A DNA stretch of 64,000 nt from Novosphingobium hassiacum (lineage in GTDB: Bacteria; Pseudomonadota; Alphaproteobacteria; Sphingomonadales; Sphingomonadaceae): positions 900,255-964,254 of the forward strand of contig NZ_JACICY010000001.1 in the NCBI RefSeq assembly GCF_014196055.1, read 5' to 3'. Numbering within the stretch: the stretch's first letter is position 1; the number at the start of each line of letters is the position of its first letter. A model generated the notes under the pieces. It worked only from the letters and a program-made list of their open reading frames with translations. It was not told where the DNA came from and did not search any database. Below, one piece after another: positions 9,518 through 20,224 of the stretch. Position numbers and translations under genes: made by a program.

Positions 9518-10579
9518 ATGCGCATCGCCCACTTCCTGCCCAATCTGACTGTCGGCGGCCGTGAACGCATCGCCAACGATCTGGCGCGAGCGGGTAGGGC
9601 GCTGGGCCAGCAACCAATGCTGGTGGGCTACGAGCCCGTTGCTGCCAACATCGCGACGCTTACCCCCCAGGTCGAATATGTCCAGTTGGACCGGCACGAC
9701 GCAGGCTTCGTAGCAAAGTTGCGCGACCTGTTCCGGCGCGAACGGATCGCGCTGGTACATGCGCACGGCCACATCGCGGCGGTCCATCTTGCGCAGGCGA
9801 TTCAAGGGTGGGCGGACAGGCCCGCCAGTCTCGCGACCATGCATCTCGGCATGCAGGGCACATGGCGGTGGCTTTGGTCGATTCGCCGTGCGCTGCGCGC
9901 AATGGACGGGCTCAACGCCGTCTCAAATGATCTGGCGACAACGTATGCAACGATTGCAGGCCGTGCTGTGGCGACGATCCCCAACGGTATCGAATGCGCG
10001 CCCTACCTCGCTATCGACCCTCTGCTGCCATTTGCCGGCGCGCCTTTCCGTTTCGCGATGCTCTCGCGTCTCGATCCGGTGAAGCGCCATATCGATGCCG
10101 TCCATGCTGCGGACCGGCTGATCGAGCGGGGTTCCGACATCGAACTCCATATCGCGGGCGAAGGCGCGATGAGTGCACAAATCGGCGACCTCGCATCTAC
10201 AAGGCCGTGGGTAAGGCTGGCCGGCTCGGTCGATCCCTTGGCATTTCTCAGCGACAAGCAGGTGTTTCTGATGCCGTCGCGCGCCGAAGGGTCGCCACTC
10301 GCGCTGATCGAAGCCATGGCATCGGGACTTCCATCGATCGTGAGCGACTTGCCGTCGTTGCGCGCGCTCGCCGGCGACGCGGCGCACTTCGTCGCTGTTG
10401 CCCACCATGACGCGATGGCAGACGAGATGGGGCAACTGATGACACAGCCCACACAGTGGCGAGCGATGTCCCGGCGCGCTCGGTCGCGCGCGAAGACCTT
10501 AGACCTTTCGGTGTCGTCACGGCGCTATTGCGCGATCTACGCAGACCTTGTCGCAGCAGGCCGCGCCGACGCAGCCTGA
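9518..10579 (+). CDS. GT4-type glycosyltransferase (group 1)
   Basis: 353 residues with the GT-B architecture. The N-terminus reads FLPNLTVGGRERIANDLARA, the usual first beta-strand and Gly-rich loop of GT4 enzymes. The C-terminal nucleotide-sugar half holds FRFAMLSRLDPVKRHIDAV and the retaining EX7E motif in EGSPLALIEAMASGLP. It sits 11 bp after the radical SAM gene on the same strand and probably shares its transcript. It should transfer a sugar from a nucleotide or lipid donor to an unknown acceptor. It converges on the porin gene with a 13-bp gap in which I see no terminator. Confidence 0.88.
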   Translation: MRIAHFLPNLTVGGRERIANDLARAGRALGQQPMLVGYEPVAANIATLTPQVEYVQLDRHDAGFVAKLRDLFRRERIALVHAHGHIAAVHLAQAIQGWADRPASLATMHLGMQGTWRWLWSIRRALRAMDGLNAVSNDLATTYATIAGRAVATIPNGIECAPYLAIDPLLPFAGAPFRFAMLSRLDPVKRHIDAVHAADRLIERGSDIELHIAGEGAMSAQIGDLASTRPWVRLAGSVDPLAFLSDKQVFLMPSRAEGSPLALIEAMASGLPSIVSDLPSLRALAGDAAHFVAVAHHDAMADEMGQLMTQPTQWRAMSRRARSRAKTLDLSVSSRRYCAIYADLVAAGRADAA

Positions 10580-10592
10580 TTGTTGGCCAGGC

Positions 10593-11756
10593 TCAGAAGC
10601 TGGCGGTCACCCGCAACGTCGCCACCACCGCATCGCTTGCCGCAAGATCAGCGCCAGGACGGCGGATCCATTGCAGGTCGGGCTGGACTGCCAGCCACGG
10701 CGTCAGGCTGTCGGCATACGTCACCTCGAACGCCGTTTCGCCCGAGGCCGGGCGTCCGCCAGCGGCAGCGAAAGCATCGCGGAAGTGGTCGCTGGTCCAA
10801 GCGTGATGGACACCTACGGAAAACTCGCTGTCGAGCCGAGAGGCGATCGCAGGTGCCAGCAGCAGCCCCGTCTGAAACCCGCCGGTGAACGGCGTGGTGT
10901 GCGGATCGGACAGCCCTGCGCGCAGGAAAGCTGTCAATTGCCGCCCCTCGCCCGGCAGCAGATCGCCTTCGACCACGAAGTAGGCGCCTTGCGCGGGCTT
11001 GCGCAGAGGCGCGCCGTCCGGTGCGGTCTCGACGCTGTCCTCTGGATTGCGCGAATAGCGCCAGACGCCCGCCGATCCGCGCAAGCGGCCTTCGGACTTG
11101 CCCACTTCGGCGATCAGCAGCACGCCGTCCCTGAAGCTCATGTCGATCCCGCCGCTGTCGCCGATTGTGCTGGCGCGCGCATTGACGACAGCTGCCTGCA
11201 CATAGCCTCCGCCATCTCCCAGCGACAGGCGCAACCTTGCGGCAAGCGCGCTGTAGGGAAAGATCGACGGTCCGTTCGGCCCGGTCGCCGCCAGTTCCGA
11301 GCCGATGCCGAAGGGCGGGGCCAGCAACACGCCTGCGGCATCGTTGGCATAGAATTCGCTGTTGAGGTCATAGAGCCCGATCAGCAGGCTCGCCCCTTTG
11401 CCCAGATCCTGCTCAACCCACGCCTCGAACAGGCGCAGGCCCGCGTCGGGCACCTCGATATTGTCGACCCCCTGCAAGGTCATGGCCGCGTCATTGGGCC
11501 GCGCGCCGCGGTTGTCGAGCACGTGGGCATAGGCTTTCGCCCCGTTCCATCCGATCAGCACTGCCAGGTCCGCCTCGGCTGTCAGGTCGATGTTGCTCAG
11601 CACGCGCAGCCTCGCATCGCCATCGCCTGCGACCACGCTGGCGATGTCGAGCGTCACCGCTCCGCCAAGGTCAATCGGTCGATCACCGGCACGCGCCGAT
11701 GCGGGTGCCAGCGCCAGCGCCAGCGCCAGCGCAGCAAGGCCCGCGCGCATGGTCAT
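10593..11756 (-). CDS. OprB-like carbohydrate-selective porin
   Basis: 387 residues with a signal peptide ([20 protein letters not shown]) and an outer-membrane beta-barrel pattern ending in phenylalanine. Typical OprB segments are present: [36 protein letters not shown] and [13 protein letters not shown]. It would let sugars or small solutes through the outer membrane. The ATG at 11756 overlaps the stop of the upstream chemoreceptor by 4 bp, an uncommon pairing that suggests sensing and uptake of the same solute. A start at the second Met (11750) is also possible. Confidence 0.85.
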   Translation of the reverse strand: MTMRAGLAALALALALAPASARAGDRPIDLGGAVTLDIASVVAGDGDARLRVLSNIDLTAEADLAVLIGWNGAKAYAHVLDNRGARPNDAAMTLQGVDNIEVPDAGLRLFEAWVEQDLGKGASLLIGLYDLNSEFYANDAAGVLLAPPFGIGSELAATGPNGPSIFPYSALAARLRLSLGDGGGYVQAAVVNARASTIGDSGGIDMSFRDGVLLIAEVGKSEGRLRGSAGVWRYSRNPEDSVETAPDGAPLRKPAQGAYFVVEGDLLPGEGRQLTAFLRAGLSDPHTTPFTGGFQTGLLLAPAIASRLDSEFSVGVHHAWTSDHFRDAFAAAGGRPASGETAFEVTYADSLTPWLAVQPDLQWIRRPGADLAASDAVVATLRVTASF

Positions 11757-13507
11757 GCCGCAGCCCGCAGCGCACGTTTGCGCACTGCGCCCGTCGCGGC
11801 AGGCAGGACGAACCGGCCCAGTTGCTGGACGACTTCGCCGATCGAGCCGACCGACGCGCGGCTGGCATTATCGACCTGTTCGGCCACGGCAGAATTGCTT
11901 TGCGTGATCTGTTCGATCTGCTTCGATGTCTGGTCGATCGAGCGCAAGGCGAGGTCCTGCTCACTCGCGCCTGCCTGAACGACTTCCATCATCGCATTGA
12001 TCTCGTTCATCTGCTCGGTGATCTCCCGCAGGGTCGATCCGGCATCGCGAACCAGCCGCACGCCCTCACCCACCTCGCGCGAGGAATTGACGATCAGGTC
12101 CTTGATCTCGTGCGCGGCGTCGGCGCTGCGCAGGGCAAGCGCCCGCACTTCGCTGGCGACGACCGCAAATCCGCGTCCCTGTTCGCCCGCCCGCGCCGCC
12201 TCGACGCCCGCGTTGAGCGCAAGCAGGTTGGTCTGGAATGCGATCGCGTCGATCACGCTGACGATCTGGCCGATCTCCTGCGAGGCAACCTCGATCCGGT
12301 CCATCGCCGCTTCGGCGTCTTGGATCACGTCACCGCCGCGCGTAATCACCTGCCCGACGCTGTCGACCGCATGGCGTGCCGTGCTGACTGCCTGGGTCGA
12401 GCCCGCCACGCGCAGCGCCAGATTGGTGATCGCAGCGGTTGTCTCTTCGAGACTGGCAGCCTGACTGGCGTTCCGGTTGGACAGGTCACCGGCCGCGTTA
12501 CCAATTTCCAGCGCCACCGCGTGAAGCCGCTCGGTCGATCCCTGAACGTTCGAAAGCGTGTTGCCCAGTGCGTGGAGCGCCGCATTGAAATCGGTGCGCA
12601 GCTTTTCGAACGGTCCCGCCAGCGGCTGATCGATCGTATAGGCAAGGTTGCCTGCGGCCAGCTCGCTCAGGCCCGACCCGATCGACGAAACGATCGAATG
12701 GGCCTGCGATGCGGTTTCCGCGCGCGCCTGCGCCAGATTGCCGCGCAGCACATCGAGCGAGCGAACTAGATCGCCCAGTTCGTCATGGCGCGCGCCACCC
12801 TCGATCGCGATCTCGAGGTTGCCATCGGCCATTCCCCGAACCGCGCTGGCTAGATCGACGATCGGCTTGACAAGATCCTTGCGACCGTACCGCGCGATCG
12901 TGGCCAGCGCCAAGAGGGTCAACAGCAGGCTGGCGAACGCCAGGTAGCGAGCCTCCATGGCGATCGCTTGTGCTTCCTGGGACGTCTTTCCAGCATGGGC
13001 CTGCAGCGCATCCGAGATCTGCCCCATTTCGGTTTCCAGTTGCAGGAACAACTTCTGGAACAGGCGCAACTGGGTGTCGTCCGGGATGACACCTGCGCGG
13101 GCTTGCTGCGCGATTGTCGTGGCGATGCCGACATAGGCCCTGAACGCCTTTTCGGCCTTGGTCCGTGCGGCCAGAACCTCCGGCGCGTCATCGACTTTGG
13201 CGGTCGGGGCCATGTTCGCCTGAAATTCGGCAAGGCGGTCGTCGAGTTCGCGGGCGGTCGCCTGTGCGTCGATTGCAGATGTCTGGCGCGACGCGACGAT
13301 GCTGACCACTTCCCCGCGTATCGCGTCATGGCCCATATCGGCTTCCATGTGCTGTCGCAGGAGCGCTGTCGCCGCGGTTATGCGGTTCATCGCGCTTTCC
13401 TGCCGCGCCATGCCGATCGCGCTCAACGTTGTCGAAACAGTTGCAGCCGCAGCGAGCACCGCACAGCCGATCCAGACCTTCCGGATTATCGTTTGCTTTT
13501 TCAGCAT
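11753..13507 (-). CDS. Methyl-accepting chemotaxis protein
   Basis: 584 residues with classic topology: TM1 about 9-31, a periplasmic helical sensor about 32-186, TM2 about 187-206, HAMP about 208-260, then the cytoplasmic signalling coiled coil. The hairpin tip has the near-invariant stretch [20 protein letters not shown] followed by [18 protein letters not shown]. It would sense a periplasmic or membrane signal and control CheA. No che or flagellar genes occur in the window. The start follows AAGGAACTTGATCG, a fair ribosome site. The 4-bp overlap with the porin gene implies joint expression. Confidence 0.93.
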   Translation of the reverse strand: MLKKQTIIRKVWIGCAVLAAAATVSTTLSAIGMARQESAMNRITAATALLRQHMEADMGHDAIRGEVVSIVASRQTSAIDAQATARELDDRLAEFQANMAPTAKVDDAPEVLAARTKAEKAFRAYVGIATTIAQQARAGVIPDDTQLRLFQKLFLQLETEMGQISDALQAHAGKTSQEAQAIAMEARYLAFASLLLTLLALATIARYGRKDLVKPIVDLASAVRGMADGNLEIAIEGGARHDELGDLVRSLDVLRGNLAQARAETASQAHSIVSSIGSGLSELAAGNLAYTIDQPLAGPFEKLRTDFNAALHALGNTLSNVQGSTERLHAVALEIGNAAGDLSNRNASQAASLEETTAAITNLALRVAGSTQAVSTARHAVDSVGQVITRGGDVIQDAEAAMDRIEVASQEIGQIVSVIDAIAFQTNLLALNAGVEAARAGEQGRGFAVVASEVRALALRSADAAHEIKDLIVNSSREVGEGVRLVRDAGSTLREITEQMNEINAMMEVVQAGASEQDLALRSIDQTSKQIEQITQSNSAVAEQVDNASRASVGSIGEVVQQLGRFVLPAATGAVRKRALRAAA

Positions 13508-13666
13508 CGATCAAGTTCCTTTGTCGTCCACAGAAAGCAAACAACCAAGGTGAACCGTGGCACAGCGTGAATAAAATCACGCGAGCGGAGGCTAGGTAGT
13601 AGCACCAAGCGGTATCCGCAGCGCAGGCTTGCCCTAGCTCCCTGATCAGGCCAAACCCTGCCAGCA

Positions 13667-14071
13667 ATGCCGCCCGAGCTGACGATCGCGCCAGACGCCT
13701 ACGCCACGATGGTGACCGCTGCAGCTGCGGCGCGTCCGCTCGAAGTTTGCGGACTGCTGTTGGGTACGGGCGCGCACATCGCAACCGCGCAAGTTACCGC
13801 CAACGTCGCTTGCAACCCGGACCGGCACTTCGAAATCGACCCGGCCGCTCTGATCGCGGCGCATCGCGCTGTGCGCGATGGCAGCGGCCCGCAGGTTGTG
13901 GGATACTTTCACTCACACCCCAACGGGCTGGCGCGCCCGTCTGTTACCGATGCCGAATCGGCCGCGCGCGACGGGCGGGTTTGGATAATCGTCGCCGGCG
14001 ATACGACTACGTGTTGGTCCGATGGGCCGGGTGGCTTCGAACCACTTTCATACTGCGTAATGCAGGGCTAA
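13667..14071 (+). CDS. JAMM/MPN-domain metalloprotease-like protein
   Basis: 134 residues forming a single Mov34/MPN (JAB) domain. All JAMM zinc-site residues are visible: Glu 26 in PLEVCGLLLG, His 82 and His 84 in FHSHPNG, Ser 92 and Asp 95 in ARPSVTD, giving HxH-x7-SxxD. Bacterial stand-alone JAMM proteins remove ubiquitin-like or sulfur-carrier tails, or process small peptides. No ThiS/MoaD-like partner is next to it. It lies 55 bp upstream of chpT on the same strand and may share its transcript. Catalytic competence is likely; the substrate is unknown. Confidence 0.85.
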   Translation: MPPELTIAPDAYATMVTAAAAARPLEVCGLLLGTGAHIATAQVTANVACNPDRHFEIDPAALIAAHRAVRDGSGPQVVGYFHSHPNGLARPSVTDAESAARDGRVWIIVAGDTTTCWSDGPGGFEPLSYCVMQG

Positions 14072-14126
14072 GGCAGTCACCCGCACCACGAGCGACCTAA
14101 TCAGGCAAAGGGACAATCTCCTCAAC

Positions 14127-14768
14127 ATGACCGTTTCCCCGATCGATCTTGCCAGCCTGCTCTGCTCGCGCCTGTGCCACGACCTGCTAAGCCCAGTGGG
14201 CGCGCTTTCCAATGGCCTCGAACTTCTCGCCGACGAGAAGGACCCCGAAATGCGCCAGCGCTGCTTCGAACTGCTCGAACAGAGCGCCAAGGCATCGGCA
14301 GACAAGCTCAAGTTCTTCCGCCTCGCCTTCGGTGCGGCTGGTGGCTTCGGCGAACAGATCGCGGTCGGCGAAGCGCGCGCGCTGGTCGATGCGCTGGCGG
14401 GCAGCAACGGCCGCGTCTCGGTCAACTGGATGTTCGGCGTCGATGCGCTGGGCAAACCAGCGGTCAAGACGCTGCTCAACCTTGCGTTGATCGGCCTCGA
14501 CGCTCTGGTGCGCGGCGGCACGCTCGACATCGGCGCCGAAGTTCTCGACGGCTCGACCGAGATCGTCGTCCGCGCGGCCGGACAACGCATCGCCTTTGAC
14601 CCAACGATCGGGCAGGCGCTCGAAGGCAAGCTGGCCTCGACCGAACTGTCCAGCCGAACCGCACCTGCCGCGATGGTCCAGCAGCTCGCCGCAGCTGTTG
14701 GCGGCAGCGTGCAGGTCCACGTCACGGCGGAAAGCCTCGTGCTCGGCGCGGTCCTCCCTTCCAACTGA
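14127..14768 (+). CDS. chpT: Histidine phosphotransferase ChpT
   Basis: 213 residues. The N-terminal helix carries the phospho-accepting histidine in LCHDLLSPVGALSNGLELL (His 18), followed by a coiled hairpin and a degenerate GHKL-like C-terminal domain (about 90-213), the arrangement of Caulobacter ChpT. ChpT passes phosphate from the hybrid kinase CckA to CtrA and CpdR, controlling the cell cycle. CtrA and CckA are not in this window. The next gene, a peptidoglycan amidase, starts 2 bp after the stop, so they should be co-transcribed. Confidence 0.9.
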   Translation: MTVSPIDLASLLCSRLCHDLLSPVGALSNGLELLADEKDPEMRQRCFELLEQSAKASADKLKFFRLAFGAAGGFGEQIAVGEARALVDALAGSNGRVSVNWMFGVDALGKPAVKTLLNLALIGLDALVRGGTLDIGAEVLDGSTEIVVRAAGQRIAFDPTIGQALEGKLASTELSSRTAPAAMVQQLAAAVGGSVQVHVTAESLVLGAVLPSN

Positions 14769-14770
14769 CC

Positions 14771-15475
14771 ATGCGCCGCTGGCTCGTCCATCGCGAGGTC
14801 CCCTCGCCCAACTGGAACGAGCGCAAGCTGCCGATCACCATGGTCGTGCTGCACTATACGGGCATGGAAACCGCGCAGGCCGCGCTCGACCGGCTGTGCG
14901 ATCCGGCGGCGGAAGTCTCGGCGCATTACATGATCGACGAGGACGGCACGGTCACCGGCCTTGTCGATGAAGACAAACGCGCGTGGCATGCCGGGCGTGG
15001 GAGCTGGCGCGGGATCACCGATGTCAATTCGGCCAGCATCGGCATCGAGCTGGTCAATCCGGGCCACGAATTCGGCTACCGCCCCTTCCCCGACGCGCAG
15101 ATCGAGGCGCTGCTCCCGCTACTGGCCGACATCGTCAAGCGCCACAACATCCCGCGCGCCAACATTGTCGGACACTCGGACATCGCGCCCGCCCGCAAGG
15201 ACGATCCAGGCGAACTGTTCCCGTGGGAAACGCTGGCGCGCCACCGCCTGTGCCTGCCCACACCCAAGCTCAAGATCCGGCTGCTGTTCGACAACGAGGG
15301 TGCGTTCTTCCTCGCGCTCGACCGCTTCGGATACGACATCACCGACCAGAAAGCCGCCGTGCGCGCGTTCCAGCGGCGCTGGCGTCCGCACAAGATCGAT
15401 GGCGAGGTAGACGGACAGATCGGGGCATTGCTGTTCGAACTGCTGTTGGAACGCGATCTGGGCCATGCTAGGTGA
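14771..15475 (+). CDS. N-acetylmuramoyl-L-alanine amidase (AmpD/AmiD family)
   Basis: 234 residues. An Amidase_2 domain covers about 1-160, with zinc ligands inferred from the AmpD pattern as His 28 (VVLHYTGM), His 135 (NIVGHSDIAP) and Asp 145 (KDDPGELFPW); SIGIELVNPG holds the conserved Glu 93. A peptidoglycan-binding helical domain follows (about 165-230). No signal peptide is seen, which fits cytoplasmic recycling of anhydro-muropeptides as in AmpD, although the added binding domain resembles AmiD. It follows chpT by 2 bp, and rnpB begins just after its stop. Confidence 0.9.
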   Translation: MRRWLVHREVPSPNWNERKLPITMVVLHYTGMETAQAALDRLCDPAAEVSAHYMIDEDGTVTGLVDEDKRAWHAGRGSWRGITDVNSASIGIELVNPGHEFGYRPFPDAQIEALLPLLADIVKRHNIPRANIVGHSDIAPARKDDPGELFPWETLARHRLCLPTPKLKIRLLFDNEGAFFLALDRFGYDITDQKAAVRAFQRRWRPHKIDGEVDGQIGALLFELLLERDLGHAR

Positions 15476-15480
15476 CCGCC

Positions 15481-15887
<407 letters not shown>

Positions 15888-15930
15888 ATTGTTCGTTTCC
15901 ACCACTTGCCCGACGCGCTAGGGGACGCAG

Positions 15931-16866
15931 ATGTCCGGCGCGCATCACCATGACCACGATCATGCCCACGGGCACGGTCATTCCCACGCCCCTGCCAGCT
16001 TCGGCCGCGCCTTTGCGGTCGGCATCGCGCTCAATCTTGCCTTCGTGGTGGTAGAGGCGGTCTATGGTGTGATCGCCGGGTCGATGGCGCTGGTCGCAGA
16101 CGCGGGCCACAACCTGTCGGACGTGTTGGGCCTAGTCATCGCCTGGATCGCCAGCATCCTCGCCGCACGCCCACCCTCGGCCCGGTACACTTACGGCCTC
16201 AAGTCCAGTTCGATCCTTGCCGCGCTGGGCAATGCGGCCTTCCTGCTGGTGGCGCTTGGCGCGATTCTGGTCGAGACGATCCGCCGCCTGATCGATCCGG
16301 AACCCGTTGCAGGCGGGCCGGTGATGATCGTGGCGACCATCGGCATCGTCATCAACACCGCCACCGCGCTGATGTTCATGCGTGGCCGCAAGCACGACAT
16401 CAACATTCGCGGTGCCTATCTGCACATGGCGGCCGACGCAGCCGTATCGGCAGGCGTGGTCGTAGCAGGGCTGCTGATCACGCTGACCGGCGCGCAGTGG
16501 ATCGATCCGGTCACGAGCCTTGCCATCGTTGGCATCATCGCAGTCGGGACTTGGGGCCTGCTCAAGGATTCGCTCAAGATGAGCATGCATGCCGTGCCGC
16601 CGGGCGTCGACGAGCGCCGCGTGCGCGCCTTCATTACCGGGCTGAGCGGCGTCGAGGCGGTGCACGATCTGCACATCTGGCCCATCAGCACGACCGAAAC
16701 CGCACTGACCGCGCACCTCGTCATGCCCGGCGGTTATCCCGGCGATGGCTTCCTGCACAAACTCGCTCACGAACTCGAGCACGACTTCGGCATCTGTCAC
16801 GCCACGGTGCAGGTCGAAACGCTGGCAGGGCACGATTGCGCGTTGTTGAGCGAACATACGGTCTGA
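15931..16866 (+). CDS. Cation diffusion facilitator (CzcD/ZitB-type zinc exporter)
   Basis: 311 residues. The N-terminus is a metal-binding stretch with about nine His interleaved with Asp and Gly (residues 5-19). Six transmembrane helices follow, with site residues Asp 57, His 60 and Asp 64 in VADAGHNLSD and the matching His/Asp pair in YLHMAADA (TM5). The C-terminal domain (about 205-311) includes VEAVHDLHIWPIS, typical of the family. It should export Zn(II), perhaps Cd(II) or Co(II), in exchange for protons. An AGGGG site sits 6 bases before the ATG. No metal regulator is adjacent. Confidence 0.92.
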   Translation: MSGAHHHDHDHAHGHGHSHAPASFGRAFAVGIALNLAFVVVEAVYGVIAGSMALVADAGHNLSDVLGLVIAWIASILAARPPSARYTYGLKSSSILAALGNAAFLLVALGAILVETIRRLIDPEPVAGGPVMIVATIGIVINTATALMFMRGRKHDINIRGAYLHMAADAAVSAGVVVAGLLITLTGAQWIDPVTSLAIVGIIAVGTWGLLKDSLKMSMHAVPPGVDERRVRAFITGLSGVEAVHDLHIWPISTTETALTAHLVMPGGYPGDGFLHKLAHELEHDFGICHATVQVETLAGHDCALLSEHTV

Positions 16867-17083
16867 CCTGACCTTGCGGGCACTGTCCCCAAAGGACATG
16901 TCGGCATAGCGACCCGCCGAGCGCAGTTTCTTGTCGCAAGGGACGCGCTTCGGTTCAGACTTACCCCTTCGGCTCCGGGCATCCCTTCATCGTCCTGCCG
17001 TGATCCTTCCCTCCGGCCAGGATTCTCTTCGGCGCGCTGCTTCACGGCGGCGCGCCGTTTTTCCAGTTTGCTGCGGCATTTCA
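16867..17083 (+). other. Gene-free stretch between the CDF gene and the fasciclin promoter region
   Basis: The full gap runs 16867-17208 (342 bases). The part listed here contains short hairpins (for example around 16889-16903 and 16932-16942) and ends with the terminator at 17030-17062. Open frames exist on both strands but lack a ribosome site, family features and codon bias, so I do not call a gene. A small RNA ending at the terminator is possible. Confidence 0.4.
17030..17062 (+). terminator. Rho-independent terminator
   Basis: An 8-bp GC stem (17030-17037 with 17050-17057, 12-nt loop) is followed by TTTTT. It lies 164 bases after the CDF stop, so it ends either that transcript or a small RNA in the gap. 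Confidence 0.75.
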
Positions 17084-17109
17084 GGAACATGCCCTAAGGG
17101 CCATCTGTT
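17084..17109 (+). promoter_or_regulatory. Possible EcfG (general stress) promoter of the fasciclin gene
   Basis: GGAAC at 17084-17088 is followed after 17 bases by TGTT. The alphaproteobacterial stress consensus is GGAAC-N16/17-CGTT, so the -10 has one mismatch. It lies about 100 bases upstream of the fasciclin start. Weak candidate. Confidence 0.3.
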
Positions 17110-17208
17110 TTACCGACGGATCCGCCCCACTTCTGGTCGCGGACGGGGCTGGCTTGGTTGCTTGTACAAGGCACCAGACCTTCTCAATTATCGAGCAAGG
17201 AAATACCC

Positions 17209-17775
17209 ATGACCCGCAAGTTTATGATCGCCGCCGCGATGGCAACCGCTGCAATGGCCGCGCCAGTACTCACCGCTCCGGCCGCATCCGCCAAGACCGT
17301 TATGGTTGGCGGGGCTGCCATGCTGCCAAGCCGCAACATCGTCGAGAATGCCGTGAACTCGGCCGATCACACCACGCTGGTCGCCGCCGTCAAGGCAGCG
17401 GGCCTTGTCGATACGCTGAGCGGCCCGGGTCCATTCACGGTGTTCGCACCGACCAATGCGGCCTTCGCCAAGCTTCCCGCCGGCACCGTCGACACGCTGC
17501 TCCTGCCTGAGAACAAGCCCATGCTGACCAAGGTCCTGACATACCACGTCGTGCCCGGCAAGGTGACCGCCGCCAAGCTGATAGCGATGATCAAGAAGGG
17601 CAAGGGCTCGGCCAAGCTGACCACCGTTGCCGGTGGAACGCTGACCGCCTCGATGATGGGCAAGACCGTGATGCTCACCGACGAAAAGGGCGGCATGGCC
17701 CACGTGACGCAAGCTGACGTGATGCAGAAGAACGGCGTGATCCACGTGACCGACGCGGTTTCACTGCCGAACTGA
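17209..17775 (+). CDS. Secreted fasciclin (FAS1) domain protein
   Basis: 188 residues. Start ATG 17209 has AAGGA 7 bases upstream; the earlier in-frame codon at 17158 is not needed. A signal peptide with AxA cleavage (MAAPVLTAPAASA) is followed by one FAS1 domain: FTVFAPTNAAFAKLP, then VLTYHVVPGKVTAAKL, then ADVMQKNGVIHVTDAV. FAS1 proteins mediate adhesion or matrix association; small secreted single-domain forms are common in sphingomonads and cyanobacteria. It stands alone, between two terminators. Confidence 0.93.
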   Translation: MTRKFMIAAAMATAAMAAPVLTAPAASAKTVMVGGAAMLPSRNIVENAVNSADHTTLVAAVKAAGLVDTLSGPGPFTVFAPTNAAFAKLPAGTVDTLLLPENKPMLTKVLTYHVVPGKVTAAKLIAMIKKGKGSAKLTTVAGGTLTASMMGKTVMLTDEKGGMAHVTQADVMQKNGVIHVTDAVSLPN

Positions 17776-17795
17776 GGTTAGCGAACCCACCCCAG

Positions 17796-17817
17796 CCTCT
17801 CCCGCCAGCGGGAGGGG
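17796..17817. repeat. REP-like extragenic palindrome
   Basis: A 10-bp inverted repeat (17796-17805 with 17808-17817, 2-base loop, one mismatch) lies in the gap after the fasciclin gene. Its CTCCCGC..GCGGGAG core resembles repeated extragenic palindromes of this group. Only one copy is seen here, so its repetitive nature is unproven. Confidence 0.4.
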
Positions 17818-17831
17818 GGACAGGGCTAACG

Positions 17832-17866
17832 AAAAGGGCGGGTGCTTTGCAGCGTCCGCCCTTTTT
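17832..17866. terminator. Bidirectional terminator between the fasciclin gene and clpX
   Basis: A perfect 10-bp stem (17832-17841 with 17856-17865) has A-runs on one side and T-runs on the other, so it can stop transcription from both converging genes. Confidence 0.85.
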
Positions 17867-17888
17867 GTGTTGGAGTTCCGAAGCGGAA

Positions 17889-19145
<1,257 letters not shown>

Positions 19146-19309
19146 TCGTCCATCCCAGGCGCCCCTCCACGAGGGGCCGGTCCGGTTATCCTACTACCGC
19201 AAGGGCATTAATCAACCGGACTCGAAAACAGGTAACATGTTCTTACTGCCCTGCGCCTTTCGCCAAGCTTAAAGCGCGCCGGACAGATCCGAAATTAAGT
19301 CGGCCCGAA

Positions 19310-20017
19310 CTACGCCGGGGCGCCGCCCGAGCCTTCGCCTTCGCCCACTGCATCGGATGCAGGACGCGATTCGAAGACGCGATCGACGATGCCGAACTTC
19401 AGTGCTTCCTCGGCTTCAAGGAAGGTGTCGCGGTCCATCGCCCGTTCGATCTCGTCAAGCGAGCGGCCGGTAAACTTGACGTAGAGGTCGTTCATCCGGG
19501 CGCGGATGCGCAGGATTTCGCGCGCCTGGATCTCGATATCCGAGGCCATGCCGCGTGCGCCGCCCGAAGGCTGGTGAACCATGATCCGCGCGTTGGGCAG
19601 CGCAATGCGCATGCCCGGCTCACCGGCGGCAAGCAGGAAGCTGCCCATCGACGCGGCCTGGCCGATGCACACGGTCGACACGCGCGGGCGGATGTACTGC
19701 ATCGTGTCGTAGATCGCGAGACCCGCCGTGACGACGCCGCCCGGCGAGTTGATGTACATCGAGATGTCCTTCGACGGGTTTTCCGATTCGAGGAACAGCA
19801 ACTGCGCGATGATCACCGAGGCCATGTGGTCCTCGACTTCGCCGGTGACGAAGATGATGCGTTCGCGCAGCAAGCGCGAATAGATGTCGAAGCTGCGTTC
19901 GCCACGGCTCGATTGCTCGACCACAACCGGGATCAGAGCGCCGGTAACAGGATCGTGGGTAAACTTGCCCTGGGCTCCGTAAACACTGGCGCTGGAAGCG
20001 CCGAACAGGTCGAGCAT
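19310..20017 (-). CDS. clpP: ATP-dependent Clp protease proteolytic subunit ClpP
   Basis: 235 residues from ATG 20017, which has GAGGA 6 bases upstream; the in-frame ATG at 20029 has no such site. The serine protease triad is visible: Ser 123 in [14 protein letters not shown], His 148 in [10 protein letters not shown], and the Asp in the [11 protein letters not shown] region near 197. The C-terminal tail ([20 protein letters not shown]) is a flexible Gly/Ala/Glu extension. ClpP forms the tetradecameric degradation chamber used by ClpX and ClpA. clpP precedes clpX, the usual order. Confidence 0.96.
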   Translation of the reverse strand: MLDLFGASSASVYGAQGKFTHDPVTGALIPVVVEQSSRGERSFDIYSRLLRERIIFVTGEVEDHMASVIIAQLLFLESENPSKDISMYINSPGGVVTAGLAIYDTMQYIRPRVSTVCIGQAASMGSFLLAAGEPGMRIALPNARIMVHQPSGGARGMASDIEIQAREILRIRARMNDLYVKFTGRSLDEIERAMDRDTFLEAEEALKFGIVDRVFESRPASDAVGEGEGSGGAPA

Positions 20018-20043
20018 GGGAATCCTCATCTGGTTAGGCCTGC

Positions 20044-20073
20044 TATGTCGCGTGCCACGGCAAGATGTTCAAG
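20044..20073 (-). promoter_or_regulatory. Possible heat-shock (RpoH) promoter of clpP
   Basis: On the minus strand CTTGAA (20073-20068) is followed about 16 bases later by CGACATA. This resembles the alphaproteobacterial sigma-32 pattern CTTG-N17-CYTAT in its -35 element, less well in the -10. It lies about 30 bases upstream of the clpP start. Confidence 0.35.
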
Positions 20074-20224
20074 GGCGTTAACCGCAAATCCGCGTAAACC
20101 CGTGGATGGTGTGCTTTTGCGCGTGGATTGGGCATGCACAAAGGTGTTGCTGCGGCACAGGCACGCTTGCACTCAAGCCTGCAGCACAGCACCGTTGCGC
20201 CAGAACACGATCCATGAGGTTTCC

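Noticed and set aside
10548..11978. 476-codon plus-strand frame across the porin gene
   Set aside because: Shadow of the OprB-like gene; no start signals and low-complexity composition.
16931..17212. 93-codon open frame on the plus strand before the fasciclin gene
   Set aside because: It spans a terminator and the proposed promoter, has no ribosome site and no family features; high GC alone explains it.
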